Source of the DNA: Fragilariopsis cylindrus CCMP1102
Lineage: Eukaryota; Bacillariophyta; Bacillariophyceae; Bacillariales; Bacillariaceae
Reading direction: 5' to 3'
NCBI GenBank assembly: GCA_900095095.1
Contig: FMBT01000311.1
Span: 124,001-188,000 of the forward strand
Length of the DNA stretch: 64,000 nt
This document shows positions 31,818 through 43,774 of this stretch, piece by piece; the stretch's first letter is position 1; every line of letters starts with the position of its first letter. The notes beneath the pieces were generated by a model, which saw nothing but the letters and a program-made list of their open reading frames with translations, did not search any database and was not told the DNA's origin. A program made the translations under genes and the position numbers.

Positions 31818-33420
31818 ATGTTGCTGTCAAAGTCTGTTCGTTTACTTTTGATCACCAGTCTCTTCGTGTCTGGATCGGATGCCCTTGGATGTAAGGGTGG
31901 TGATACATTTAATGGTGGCGGAGACGGGTGCAATCTTAACTCAGTTTCATGTACTGAAGAAACATGTGTGAAAGATATGGGAGGACTGTGGACGGCAGAT
32001 TGTCCCGATCCCGCTGCTGATTGCGATCCATTGGCACCATCTGATGTAGATCCTTCGTGCACGGGCCAACCTGAATCGATTGATAGAGGTGGAAAGAAAA
32101 TGTATCGTCGAAAGATCATCTCGAGCGAAAAACCCCAAGACTCTGAAGAAGGTGTGTTTTGTCACGTAACTTTGGAGTTGTGCGATGGCGAGACCTCTCT
32201 TACACAAGGCGTTGATTCGGGATTCGGTGACTACTACAGACTTGGAGCGACTGCTGAATGGTGTGATTATAAAGGGACCGATGAATTTAGTTATGACGGT
32301 ATGAGTGAATGCGAGAGTGCGCGTTCATACAGTCACGTCAATCCTTTGAATGAAAATACCGTACAGTTCATCATCAAAAAGGAAACTGGCGACCCTGTTA
32401 AGTATGATTGTACGGAAGGAGTTGATTGCAAATTCGGTATGAGTGAACTGATGTGCTTTGCTCCCGTTGGTTCAGAAATCCTTGTATCTGTAAACCCTGA
32501 TCATGCAGGTGTAGATACTTCTACTCATTATGCATACAGACCTGTGAGTAAATACCTATATATTACGTTTCTTAATCTAAGCATAACAGCGAAAGTCTTC
32601 CGTGCGAAATCATTCTATCCACGTACTAACAATTGCCGACAATCTTTATTACCCTGTCTGTTCTCATCCTTGTTTTCTAATCGTAACGATCCATACAAAT
32701 TACGACGGATGACAGAACTTCAGTAGGGAGCCAGGTTCAGGCCCTTACACTTTTAATTTCATTGGACAAGGTGTTGCAATAACTGAGCTCAATCCTGGCT
32801 CTTTGAGTGCTCTCTTGGAACCTTTTGCAAGTGACGGTTCTTTTTCGACTATCAAGGAAGTCAATTATCTCTGGGCCAACTCATACTGGTCTAATGCGGA
32901 ATGGGTGTTCGAAGACGGTACCAATTCAACCGATCTGGCCCGTGCATTCATTCGTGAAGGTTTAAAGTACGGCATCCGTTTCAACCTAATGCATTCGATT
33001 TCGAGAGAAAAAAGGCCAGAAGCTGCATATCCACGGACTGATGTGAATATTATTGGAGAAGCCTTTAACTTGACGAACACCACAGACCAAGACCCAAACA
33101 TCAAGTGGTTTGTTGTTGGGTCGAAGGGTTATAAAAAATCCCTTTATCCTCAGATTCTTGAGTGGGGCTTTGATTTGAGGCCATGTTCAGCAGCCGCGAA
33201 GAGTAAAGGATACCCTTATTGTGGACCCAATTCTCTGTACGAATGGGAAGTGCCAGGCGCTGCCGGCTTGAAAAATCGAGAAAGGTCTGCTGTTTTCACA
33301 ACAACAGCAGCGGAACCAACTAAGGCTCCTACTAACGCTCCTACCAGTGCTCCTACTAAAAAAAGTAAGAAATCGAAGAAGTCGAAGAAAAGTAAGAAAT
33401 CGAAAAAGATTTCCGTTTAA
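31818..33420 (+). CDS. Secreted Cys-rich protein with Thr/Pro and lysine-cluster tail
   Basis: Exon 1 is 31818-32543 and exon 2 starts at about 32731, with a ~187-nt intron (GTGAGT donor). The acceptor is chosen to keep frame and may be a few bases off. The product is ~471 residues. It has a clear signal peptide (MLLSKSVRLLLITSLFVSGSDA), then a Cys-rich region (~24-240) with many acidic residues. A second region (~245-420) holds a few Cys and three Asn-X-Ser/Thr sites. The tail has repeated APT units and (KKS)n. The (KKS)n run satisfies the K-x-x-K-x-x-K spacing of the pentalysine clusters known to direct silaffins into diatom silica, so an extracellular or frustule role is possible. I recognise no enzyme family. 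Confidence 0.75.
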
Positions 33421-33889
33421 TTCTGCAAGTCTTCCAAGTTATCTCGACATAAATAACGAGTAGAATAGATTGTCATACACATGTGTTGACGATAAAGAAA
33501 TAAATTGATGATGATGTACAGACAGTCGTATTCCTTCCCTCTTGAATTAAAAAAGAACATTTATCTCTGGATTGGATTAAATGATAGTATAAAAAGAGAA
33601 GATATGAAACGATACAAAAAAGAGTCAAATATAGTCTAGTGATACATATAAACGTAACTTTAATTCTCTATATTGACATGTATACGCACAACGTATTGTA
33701 GATGTGCTTTGCATCGGATACAACTTGTCTTGTGCTGCTTCTTTTTGAAACTAATGAAACTAAATCTAACACTTCATCACAGAATTAATAGGGAATAATC
33801 AAATTAAATTTTCAAGTTGCAAACTTGAACTTATGCTTTTGGGGAATAGTGGAGAAGGTTATGTTCCTGCAAGTTTTGATGTCATGGAT
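33421..33889. other. 3' flank of the secreted-protein gene
   Basis: AT-rich sequence with no gene that I can see, leading into transposon remnants. Confidence 0.5.
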
Positions 33890-34640
33890 AGTAAAACTTT
33901 ACAGCAGCACTACCCTGCTCATTACCCGGGCGACAGGTAATATAAGCATACATCAGTTCTCCAAGGAGAGAATAAGAACTGAATCCCATCTTTTTTCAAG
34001 ATCCTCGTGAGCAGCATAACCTTAAACTGTAGAGTCAGTAGTATTGAAAGCTTTGGCAATAGAATCTTTAGGCATAAGAGAAAGAGGTTTGTCAGGTGTA
34101 TGACGCTTGAAGACATTATTATATCCATACAAAGTGAGAAATCAATCAATGTAGTTAGAAGCATTAATTTTGATATATTCTTTGCATTGGTTAACATCAA
34201 CACCACTGTAGTCATTAATCAAACCTAGGTAAATAAAAGGTGGTTCTGGCTTGTCAGGTAGTTGTAGTTTGTCACTAAAAATTGTGTAGATTTCTTTTGC
34301 AATAGACTCATCATTGGTAATGAGACTAAGGTTGTCAATTTGGTGTAGGAGTAGGATTTTGTTACCTTTGTAGGTGTTCTGGTAGATGCAGTGATGATGT
34401 ACAGTAGCTTTGAACTTGAGGTCTTGGAAACTAAGAATTTGGTTGGTGTGATGTTTATAAATCTTACCACTCTCTGGATGACCCTAAAGACATCAAAGAA
34501 CAGGAAGGACATGTGAGCAATTGGTAGGCTTGGAGCACCATTGAGTCTACCATTTAGAATAGGCATCATCAATCCGCATAATGGCAGCAAGAGTAAAAGA
34601 TAGGGGTTGAACAGGCTGATCAGCACAACTTGAGTGTGTA
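33890..34640 (-). pseudogene. Ty1/copia retrotransposon reverse-transcriptase remnant
   Basis: Translating the minus strand across frames gives consecutive copia RT landmarks: a GHPESGK block, ILLLHQIDNLSLITNDES (the position of the (V)DD catalytic box), FIYLGLINDYSGVDV, IKINASNYID and NLMYAYITCRP. Stops and frame changes break it, and no integrase, RNase H or LTRs are visible. The second Asp of the usual DD box reads Asn here. This is an old, dead copy of the copia type common in diatoms. Confidence 0.75.
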
Positions 34641-34814
34641 AAAGTAACAGCATGAAGAGCAGGAGCAGCCAGCACACTTGGAACCATCGCAGCAGTCGTG
34701 AAAACTAGGATTACTAGTCTGTTTAAGGTGATACTCTGTTACTCCCAATAGGGACAACAAGGATTATCCCAAAGTAAGCACATGGGGTTGACCATACACA
34801 CCAAAGGCAGCTGA

Positions 34815-35655
34815 TGTGGGCGCTAAGGGGGAAAACCTGTTTTGGGGCCTAAATGATCCTTTTGGGGGCTTTGCACACCCTGACACCTTCCTAGCCTCCC
34901 TACAGCCCTCGGCAATAGTTGGACCTTGTGCCCATAGGTATGATCCTGAGCTCCATATAATCTTTCAAGGGTATTAGGTCTGTATTGATGGTGCATAATT
35001 GATGGTGCATCACAGCCTTGATCACAGGTGCACTTGGAACTTAGAAAAATTGTGTGTTTTAATAGAGGTGGGTTTTGACCCATGACACCCCAAATATATG
35101 TATGATAACCTAAACCAATGATATAATTCTTCAAAACCTTTATGAATCAGGTTGATGCCTAGCTATTTTATTTGGGACTCAGCATACCTGGTATGTGTGT
35201 ATGGGAGCGGTAGCATCTAAAATATTTTTGCAATGTGTGCATTTTGGGCTATTTTATGTTTTCTTCTATTGTTCCCCACCCCACACCACCACACCACCAA
35301 TATGGCAAATTGTTGGTGTATTTTGACCATAAGTGTATATGGAAGGTATCTAGGTATTCAAACAATTGTCCAAATCCTTTTTTTTATGTTGTGGCAGCCT
35401 ATTTCTGAAGAATGATACTTTTGGGCATGGAAATATGACATGTGGCCAAAATGAAATGTTTGTGTTCTGGAGGCAAGAATAAGGTAAGTATGAGGGATCA
35501 TGACCCTTGGTTCATCCCATGCTGGTTCTAGAACTAAAGGAGAAGTTATTCATCTTATTATTCAAAGTTGTTTAATATTGCAATAACCAAACTCCACTGA
35601 AGAATTTGTGAGATAAAAATGATATCAAACAGAATTATGATGAACCACCAGGAAT
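34815..35655 (+). repeat. Decayed ~0.8 kb repeat, copy A
   Basis: It is homologous in inverted orientation to 43775-44605 over its whole length, with roughly 80% identity by eye. Both carry the same broken reading frames. It is probably a degenerate transposon body; I could not assign a superfamily. Confidence 0.8.
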
Positions 35656-36374
35656 GGTACAATGTTCTAGTACACTTTGTGATTGTTTTGCACCTGACCC
35701 ATCTGGTGTTGTCCCCTGTAACTGTTCCAAATGAGATATTTGTGGTTCATTTCTGATCCAAAATCTTGTTCTTATTTTTGTGTGCCATAAAAGGGTAATT
35801 AATTTTATTCCGCAACCACAGGAAAAGAAAAATTGCAGGATGCCAACACAATCTTCTAGTATACTATGTGGATGTTAGTACACCGCCCTAGTTGGTGTTG
35901 TCCACTGCAACCCTTTCAAACAGTACAAGTCTAGTAGATTTACAATATTTTTGTATGAAATATTTTATCCCAAAATATATTTTTGTGTCCCAAAGTACAT
36001 TTTATTTTGGGGCCCCCTTTTATTCTAATTTGGGGGGAATATTAATTATAATCACTTACACTTTTAGGGATTAAAAAATAGTTAATTAAAAACACTCGTT
36101 CTCAGTAAAAACCCCAAATAGAAAAGTTAATGTGTGTTGGCTGTAGTTACGTTGTACGTACAGTAGTGATTTTGTACCAAAAATAACTACCACGACTCAA
36201 TCGCGGGATTGGATTCAACATGCATTTTTTTGTGTCGGAAGTTTTGAAGTTCGATTCGAGACTTTCACATTTCACATACTTCGAAGTAGCTACATGTACC
36301 CCGTTTACGTGTGAGAGGGAGTGCGATGAAGATGAAGCCGACGACAATCTGTTGTTTCTGTTGGTAACAACGAC
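35656..36374. other. Repeat-derived spacer and promoter of the pseudouridine synthase gene
   Basis: Two related ~70-base blocks (35661-35732 and 35848-35917; shared TCTAGTA.ACT.TGTG and GGTGTTGTCC) lie ~187 bases apart. Copy 2 of the 80-base dispersed repeat is at 36143-36224. No gene seen. Confidence 0.6.
36143..36224 (+). repeat. Dispersed 80-base repeat, copy 2
   Basis: It matches 30636-30714. It lies ~150 bases upstream of the pseudouridine synthase start. Confidence 0.9.
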
Positions 36375-37109
36375 ATGAAGAATAAGGATAAGAATGAGGA
36401 TAAGAATGAGATTGAGGAGAAACGGTGGATTAATTCTATCCAAATTCCATTGACCAAAAATCAAAATCAAAATCAACAACCAACGATTATACCGGTACTT
36501 CAATTGGTTGGTTTAAAATCTTCTACTCGTACAATCTTTGCTAGGATACAACACACTACTATTCGTTCGCCTCACAACAATAACAAAATAGACGACGATG
36601 ACGATGAAGTTTCTCATCATCGATGTTGTTGTTTTCGGGTAGAAGATATACTAGATAAAGTTATGGAACGAATACGTAATGATAATGATGATGGGGATAA
36701 TAATGATGATAATGAATCAGTAGAAGAACAAGAAGCAGTACCATCGACAAGAACATTATTAGAATTAGGATCTGTTTGGGTATTAAATCCATCTAATACT
36801 GATCGGCCACAGAATAAACCTAGTTGGAAACGATTACTTCTTCTTACAAATAATAGTATTATTGATGATGAACAACAACAGCAGCAGCAACAACAACAAC
36901 AACAACAGCAACAGCAGCAGAACCAACAACAATCAGAAGAAGAAAAGATGACGAGTACATGTAGTCAAAGTAGTCAGGAAAGTAGTCTTCTTTTAGTCGA
37001 TGAAACTATGATACTTCGAATACATTCACGTCCGTCACGATTCCCAGTTGTGAATGATTTTCGATTGACATTACAGCAACACCTAGTACAAAAGAAAAAC
37101 AAAAAGAAT

Positions 37110-37159
<50 letters not shown>

Positions 37160-38546
37160 AAGTGATGACGCTTGTGGCGACAGTGATAACGGCGGCGTCA
37201 TTATCTATGAAAGCAATAATCACAATCATAATCATAGTAATGGTTGTCGTGATAATTGTTGTTTTACAATACTGAATAAACCATGTGGATTGCCATCCCA
37301 TGCCACAGTAGATAATGGTACTGAAAATGTATTGTATCAGTATCAACGATATCAACGTCAAATGAGTATTGATAGTAGAGGCAGTAGTATCAGTAGCAGT
37401 AGCAGTAAAAAGCAAAATGATTGTTATGCATCATTACCACAACGGCTTGATACAGAAACATCTGGTTTATTAATAATTTCTACTTCATCACAATTTGCAT
37501 CGTATATATGTAAATTACTTGAACAGAAAACATTAGCAATACCATTAACAATACCACCAACAATGATATCGTCAACAAGTACAAGTACAAGTACAAGTAC
37601 AAACATACCGGTAATACAAAAGCGATATAAATGTTTAGTTGGTTTTAATACAAAAGAAATTTGGGACACAATTAAAACAAATTATCAAATATGTGGAAGA
37701 ATTGTGGAACATTATGTTGATGTTCATTCCAAGGCACCTAAAACATTTGTCACACCAGTCGCAGTCACTACTACGACTGCACCACCTAATGATACTACAA
37801 CTGCATCTGCAAGTAAATGGTTATCGTGTCAATTGCGGATTCTTACAATAACCCCTCCCATCAGTACAAGTAGTATCTCTCGTTCTTCTACTTCTACTTC
37901 CAATTCTACTACTACTCCTACTACTACCACAAGCACAAGCACAAGCACAAGTATTAATGTGATATCAAAATTTGGATTCGTAGTATACAAGTATGTTGCA
38001 GAACTAGAAATTGAATTATTAACCGGCAGGACACATCAGATTCGAGGTCAATTAGCTGCATTGGGTTGTCCTATCATTGGCGATCCTTTATATGGCGGTA
38101 GTGGTAGGGGTAGTGGTAATGGTAATGATAGGAATGGAAAACATCATCAATTATCATTATTGCAACAATCTCGTGGTACTACTCATAATAGTACAGTGAA
38201 AAATAAGATGGCCTTACAATGTTGTCAATTGAGCTTCACTTTTGAAAATGATAATATCAATGATAAAAAGAAGAAGGAGAAGAATACGAGCAAGAAAAAA
38301 AAGAAACTACTAAGTAAAATGTTGATAGACAAAGAAGGAAACTATAACAAGGCAGTAGGAAATGCGAATGCTACTGCTACTACTAATGGGAGTGCGCGTA
38401 GTCGAGACGAACAAATGACGATTCAGATTCATCAAGAAGAATGCAGTAGTAACAATTCCAGCAACAACAGCAACAGCAAAAGTAATTTGTTCCATTTTCG
38501 TTTAGATTCCGCATGGTGGAGCGACGACATTGCTTGTTCCCGATAG
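36375..38546 (+). CDS. RluA-type RNA pseudouridine synthase
   Basis: The product converts uridine to pseudouridine in rRNA or tRNA. Core motifs are FTILNKPCGLPSHAT (~298), the catalytic block QRLDTETSGLLI with the Asp at ~357, KRYKCLVG, and LLTGRTHQIRGQLAALGCPIIGDPLYGG (~546-575, split by me only for position). The frame is 723 codons in one exon. This exceeds the family's ~300 because of a poly-Gln run (~175), a poly-Asn run (~245), Thr/Ser-rich inserts between core strands and a Lys-rich segment near 640. No clear targeting peptide is visible. The position modified cannot be told. Confidence 0.9.
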
Positions 38547-38976
38547 TTCCAACTAAGTTCCGATAGAAACGATCTTCTACGTCTGATCGATCTGGGACGT
38601 CTGGGTATGCTCCACCATCCTTGCAATGGATGTAGACATGACCAAGACGTAGCTGGTTCGACGCAAACAACGCAACAGCCAACGATTATACCCACAATTC
38701 AAAACACAGAGAATAAAATCAAATAGGTAGCTCTTCCTGCATGTGATTAAGTAGGAGTAGAATAAGGATAATGGTTCGATTTTGTAAATTTTATTATTTA
38801 TTTCGTAGGACCACACGCTGTCATCACGGTAGTCACTAAGCTTAACAATCAAATAGATTCCGCATTGCCATATTTTTTATTCACATGCTTTTTGTACAAC
38901 CACTGAGGCCTTTCAGAGCCACAGACTATTAGCATGAGGATAACCCCTAAAGTCATCTAGCAATCATCTCGGAGAA
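38547..38976. other. Convergent 3' spacer
   Basis: Only untranslated sequence is apparent between the pseudouridine synthase and the oxidase gene. Confidence 0.5.
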
Positions 38977-41352
38977 TTACAGGATTGATGCAAGCGCTCC
39001 CACGAGAATAAGGTGGAAGAACACCTGCATGCTAGATGCGGATGATGTACCTTCCGTGGGTTCTGAACTCTCCATCGCATCCACCCTGTTGTTTCCGACA
39101 CATTTGTAGCAATCAAACATGTAGGTCGGATCGACTGTATTCTTGATTCCTTCCAGACGTCCGAGTAACTTAGTCCCATATATAGCTTCTTGGATGGAAA
39201 TGCAGTCGCTCTCCCTCTGTTCTAGTGTCCACTCGGCTGGGCATGACTTGGTCCAGTTGCTCTTCATTGGCCCTAAGAGAGTCGCTCCGGCATGATTGGA
39301 TCCATAAATAGGAGGAAAGTTGTCCTTGTTTTCAGTGTCATAACACATTGACATGATATCTTCGTATACAAAATCAAATTCTGGAAGAATATAATTCAAA
39401 GGATGCATAAATTGAACACCTGCTTCACGATATGCATCGGACACCGAAGTTGTCTGGTCATTTGTAATCTCTGCGTCCACTCCAAAAGCTACGTAAAAGG
39501 AACCTAGCCCTACTGGTGTTTGTCCAATCAAGGCGAAAAATTCCAAGAAATACTCTCGGTTCTCCAGGATGCACTTCTTTGGAAGAAGGAAAGTCGAAAT
39601 TTGTGGAGTTGGAGTTATCTCGGGTTTTTCATTGCCAATCGCCTTGTCATCGTGCGGTCCTTGGGTTCCTTCGGGTGCTTGAAAAGTTGCAAGCAGCTGG
39701 TCTGGAAAGTCCGCAAACATTGTATTAGGAGAACCTGCAATAGAATCATCAATCAAGGCAGATGACACACCCAACGAGAGTAAGGTTGTGTTCTTGGCTA
39801 TGATAAAGTCTTTCCAGGCGGTGAGTAGATTAGCTCCAGATGATTCTCCATAACAGAAGAAATCAGACATTAGTGTACTTCCACACTTGTTGCTGTCATC
39901 GTCAGATAGTCCGAGAGCAGTTGGGTTCCACAAGAAGTCAATCATAAACTCCCAGGCTGCCACCTGAAAGACCTGTGGGACAACTTCGCCTCGCAAAAGC
40001 CGTAATGCAACGGCTCCAACAGGTGTCGTTACAATTTCCATCGGAAGATAATCATGCAACTGAACATGAACAGAGAGGACGACACCCCACGTCCCTCCCC
40101 CTCCACCACGGACAGCAAACCATAAATCATCGAAGTCGACATCTGGGCAAACCTTCCAATCCCACAAGCTCTCATCCTCCTCATTTGGGTTTTCGTTGCA
40201 TTCACCAGACACTTTGGTTATTTTGGGGTATAGTAAATAGTCGCTATCCTCCCAAGCAGTAGGCCCAAAGCGAACATGTAGACCATTAGGTAAAATCATC
40301 TCCACCTGTAGGACTTGGTCAACACCAAGACCATACTTCCTGCCGCCAGTCATGCCTGCCAATCCTCCCTGCCACGTCCAGCCCATGGGAGATACAGTTC
40401 CAGAACCACCTCCAACAAGGTGATACTTGGCTGATGTCTGTGGGTCTTCGTTGAAAGCCTTCACAGCGTCGTACGCCATGTTAAAGTTCTCTCCCCCACC
40501 AATACGAAGTGTCGCCTGTCGACCTCTTGCAAGAGCTAGATTGCAGGGCTGATTGATGAATACCTCCTCTATGGTAGTATTTTTACACTCACTGGGTCCA
40601 TTGATAGTGGCGTAGCGCTTGTACTTGTTCATGTTCATATGCAGCGTATCCTTCTTGGTGGAAGCGCCCATGTAATGATGTCCTGAGTTTTTGATGGAAA
40701 TTTCCACATTATGTTGTTTAGCAAAGCCAACTGCAGCAGACGCGTCTCCGGCATTTGCTGGGAACAACACTTTGGAAGGGATGTTGTATAACGGATTCTT
40801 CGGATCCAACCACGCTGGAAGGTTATCTTGCGGGAGTGAGGTCAAATGACCCCATTCGGCCCACCATTCTGCCCAGCTCACATTCTGGGTGGGAGTGGCA
40901 TCCTGGAAGCCAGAGCTTAATGAATTTGTGCACAGTCCAGATGGCGCTTCGAGGAGGTTAAGGTGATGTCTGTCAATCATATCCTTCTGGAATTCGGGAA
41001 CGCATTGCGCCACATAATCGGCTGGACTTGTGTCCAACAAAAGTTCCGGCGAACTGAGGCTCGTCGAAAGGTCGGACCAGGGCAGATTCGTCAAGTCGTC
41101 GCCGCGAACCTGGTCGGTGCATGGACGAAGTATGGAAAGAAAGGCAAGGCAAGGCAAGGCACACAGGTTAGATGTAATTATGTTCGATACAGCAGTACCA
41201 GTGACAATGCATTCGCATGCAGAGGAACAGAACGAAACAAATCACAGTGATGTATGGAAGCCTCGGTACCGTACCTTTTCATTGAGTCCGAATGCGCCCT
41301 GCGAAGAGACGGTAGCCACGGCAACCAGCACTATTTTTCCGTTGATCTTCAT
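38977..41352 (-). CDS. Secreted berberine-bridge-type FAD-linked oxidase
   Basis: Exon 1 is 41352-41275 and exon 2 is 41109-38977, giving 736 residues. The 165-nt intron (GTACGG...CAG) joins a 26-residue signal peptide (MKINGKIVLVAVATVSSQGAFG) to the enzyme body. The PCMH FAD domain shows a PxxxxF(P)A entry, IKNSGHHYMGAS (~170), where a His normally bonds FAD covalently, then LVGGGSGT..GWTWQGGLAG and RGGGGGTWG (~361). The C-terminal BBE segment is NTVDPTYMFDCYKCVGN (~690). The protein ends with a hydrophobic tail (VFFHLILVGALASIL) that fits a GPI anchor signal. Family members oxidise sugars, alcohols or alkaloids with O2. The substrate here is unknown. Confidence 0.88.
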
Positions 41353-42663
41353 CGTGTTGGTGTTGTAAATCAAATTGTCGGTGGCCTGATACAAATGATA
41401 CCGTGTTTACTTGGTTAGCTATTTCTGTGAAATGATATTTAGAATGAAAGATGGTAACAAATACAATACCTTTACTAATAATATCAAATTAAATAATGAT
41501 TACAACAACAGTAAACCAGTGTTTGTGTTGTTGTTGTGTTGTGTCCGAAGACACATATTATTTCAATTTTCTTCCTTCCTTCTTTCTTTGTTTCTTTAGT
41601 AATCGTGTTTGTTTTGTGAATATAATAATATCAATATCATTGCATTCGCAGTTTCCTTCATTTATTCTTCTTTTGTTTGTAAGTGATATCTTGATTCTTC
41701 ATTTTTTTGTAAGTGATATCTTGTCTTCCAATGTCACTTACAACATCCACTTATCGTTCTCAATTTTTATACTCATACCGTAGCTCACCATTTTTTTTAT
41801 AAGGATGCTCATTTAGAGATTTTGTGCAAGCGACGCAGTGAATATTAAGCACGGTGTTCACTTCACGCACGAAGCAATAATATTTTTGAAAATCGATATT
41901 TATTTAGAATAAGTTACCGTATATTATTATTTGCTCCCAATCTTATTTTTGACGTTTTGGTTTTGACGCTACCTACAGTATTTCACATAATAAGCAACAA
42001 TGCATAAAAAAATGCATACAGTAAATAGCAAACACAATTGAAGAAGCGAAACGCAACAACGTACAGTGACGTAACGTAACACGAGGAGGTGATTATTTAT
42101 TAGTTAGCACGGCAGGCAGACACTGCAGTAAAGTAAAGTAAAGTCAAGTATCAGTATAAGTATCATCAATCATGAATAGTAGTAGTAACAGTAACAGTAA
42201 CAGTAATAGTGTTTTAAATCCTATCACATTAGCACGTGCAGCATCAACATCAACAGCAGCATCAGCTGGTCCACCACCATTATTAATATCATCATTGTCA
42301 CTTGCACGTGGGCACCTGGCACCGTGAGCACAATGGACGAAAGAACCAATGGTGGATACAGTTTGTATGTTTCTTTGATACTTTGTTTCATACAGTTTCG
42401 TATTGTTTATTGTTTACCTATTAAAATTGGCAATATTGTTTAGTAGAACTATTGAGAAAGACTATCAGAGTTATCATTTGTTATTAAAGATTGTTCTAAA
42501 TAACTTGTTATGAGGATATAGAGCATTGCTCTCATTCTAGCTATTTGTCTTGCTTTGGGTTGATGTTTCTGTTCATTCATTCTAGTATAAAGTGAGCGGA
42601 CAGTATGCGAGCTTGACCTGCTGGTCACTAGTTCAACTTGGAGCTATGTTGTATTTGGGGTCC
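41353..42663. other. Intergenic with an orphan first exon
   Basis: Mostly AT-rich. At 42172 an ATG opens 51 codons (Ser/Asn run, then Ala/Ser/Leu-rich) ending at a stop that overlaps a GTGAGC donor-like site at 42324. This looks like the first exon of a gene whose remainder is not found downstream, where repeats begin. I see nothing else. Confidence 0.4.
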
Positions 42664-43232
42664 TTAACAGGATTCAGGTTATGGCGCCAAGGATGGCGCC
42701 ACTTTTTGGGGTGTATTTTTCGGGGGGGCATTTCTCAGTCAAAAATTGGATCTATACCCCCCTATTGAGACACAGCGCATCTCCGAATAAGGGCACGTGC
42801 TTTCTTATTAAGTTAAAATACGCTCAGATCGCTTTGTATGGTCCGCACCTACAGCGTAAAAAGCCGGTAAAAATTAATTATGGAAGAGCCATAGTAGGAA
42901 AATTCGCGGTTAACGCTACGTATCACGTTCAGTGTATGCCTTTTTTTTCAGCGCAATTTTTTAAAATCTACATACTTAGAATATTGGAGTACTCTTAAGA
43001 ATCAACGTAACTATTGATGTGGTTGGTTTGACTATGCCCCAACGGGCTTGGTAGACAGCCCTTGGTTCGAGTTGCTAATGCGTTGAATCTTAATTTATTT
43101 TGTCACTCTCTACACACGTATTCGCACCTCCAAAGATTTTCATTTTTTTTTGGAAATTTCTTCTGCAAATTAACGCGTGTTATTAACACGCGCAAAATCG
43201 CAAAAAATTCCTTATAACCTGAATCCTGTTAA
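42664..43232. mobile_element. TTAA-flanked miniature inverted-repeat element
   Basis: The left end is TTAA plus CAGGATTCAGGTTAT (42664-42682). The right end is its exact reverse complement followed by TTAA (43214-43232). The 561-bp body has no transposase. TTAA duplication is the signature of piggyBac elements, so this is probably a non-autonomous piggyBac-type MITE. Short internal palindromes sit near both ends (GGCGCC pair at 42683-42700; GCGTGTTATTAACACGC near 43180). Confidence 0.85.
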
Positions 43233-43774
43233 TAGTGGCATAAGTCATTTGGCAGACAATCACCCCCACTATTAGTGAGGATCTCAACACATATACAAGG
43301 TTACCTTTAAATGCACATCCTTAATTTCTTGATTATTGTCTTACTACTACTACTACTAATAATAATAATAATAGTGAAGCTTCTTCACTAGAAAAGTTGT
43401 TCCATCTATTTTTTCAATGCCATAAATTTTTCCTGGGCATGTTATGTGGTGGATAAGTGAACCCCTAGCCACCAACCACCGGCACTCATGCATACACTCC
43501 ACAACAACAAACCCCTTTACAGTAACCATCAAAGCACAACTCATCGCATATCTCACCAACTAAAATTATACCTCAAACCACCCTTGCAACAACTACTCTA
43601 GGCATACCTGCAACCTATCTACTCAATACCACCTATGCTATTGCTATGCTACCACCTCCTTCATACAGTGATATCAACCTACAAATCACTACAAATCACA
43701 AAAAATATCATAAATACCTAAAAATTGGATACATTGCACAAAAAACTTGCGTTGACCTTCCCATCATACATATT
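43233..43774. other. Intergenic, no gene seen
   Basis: AT-rich, with a TAC/TAA trinucleotide run at 43342-43370. Short frames on both strands have no recognisable content. Confidence 0.5.

Noticed and set aside
34225-34677. 150-codon Leu-rich minus-strand frame
   Set aside because: It is an out-of-frame reading of the copia remnant; the RT motifs are in another frame.
42681-42998. 105-codon plus-strand frame
   Set aside because: It lies wholly inside the MITE and starts in its inverted repeat.
43055-43085. GGTTCGAGT tRNA-like T-arm
   Set aside because: No acceptor stem or anticodon arm could be drawn around it, and it lies inside the MITE.
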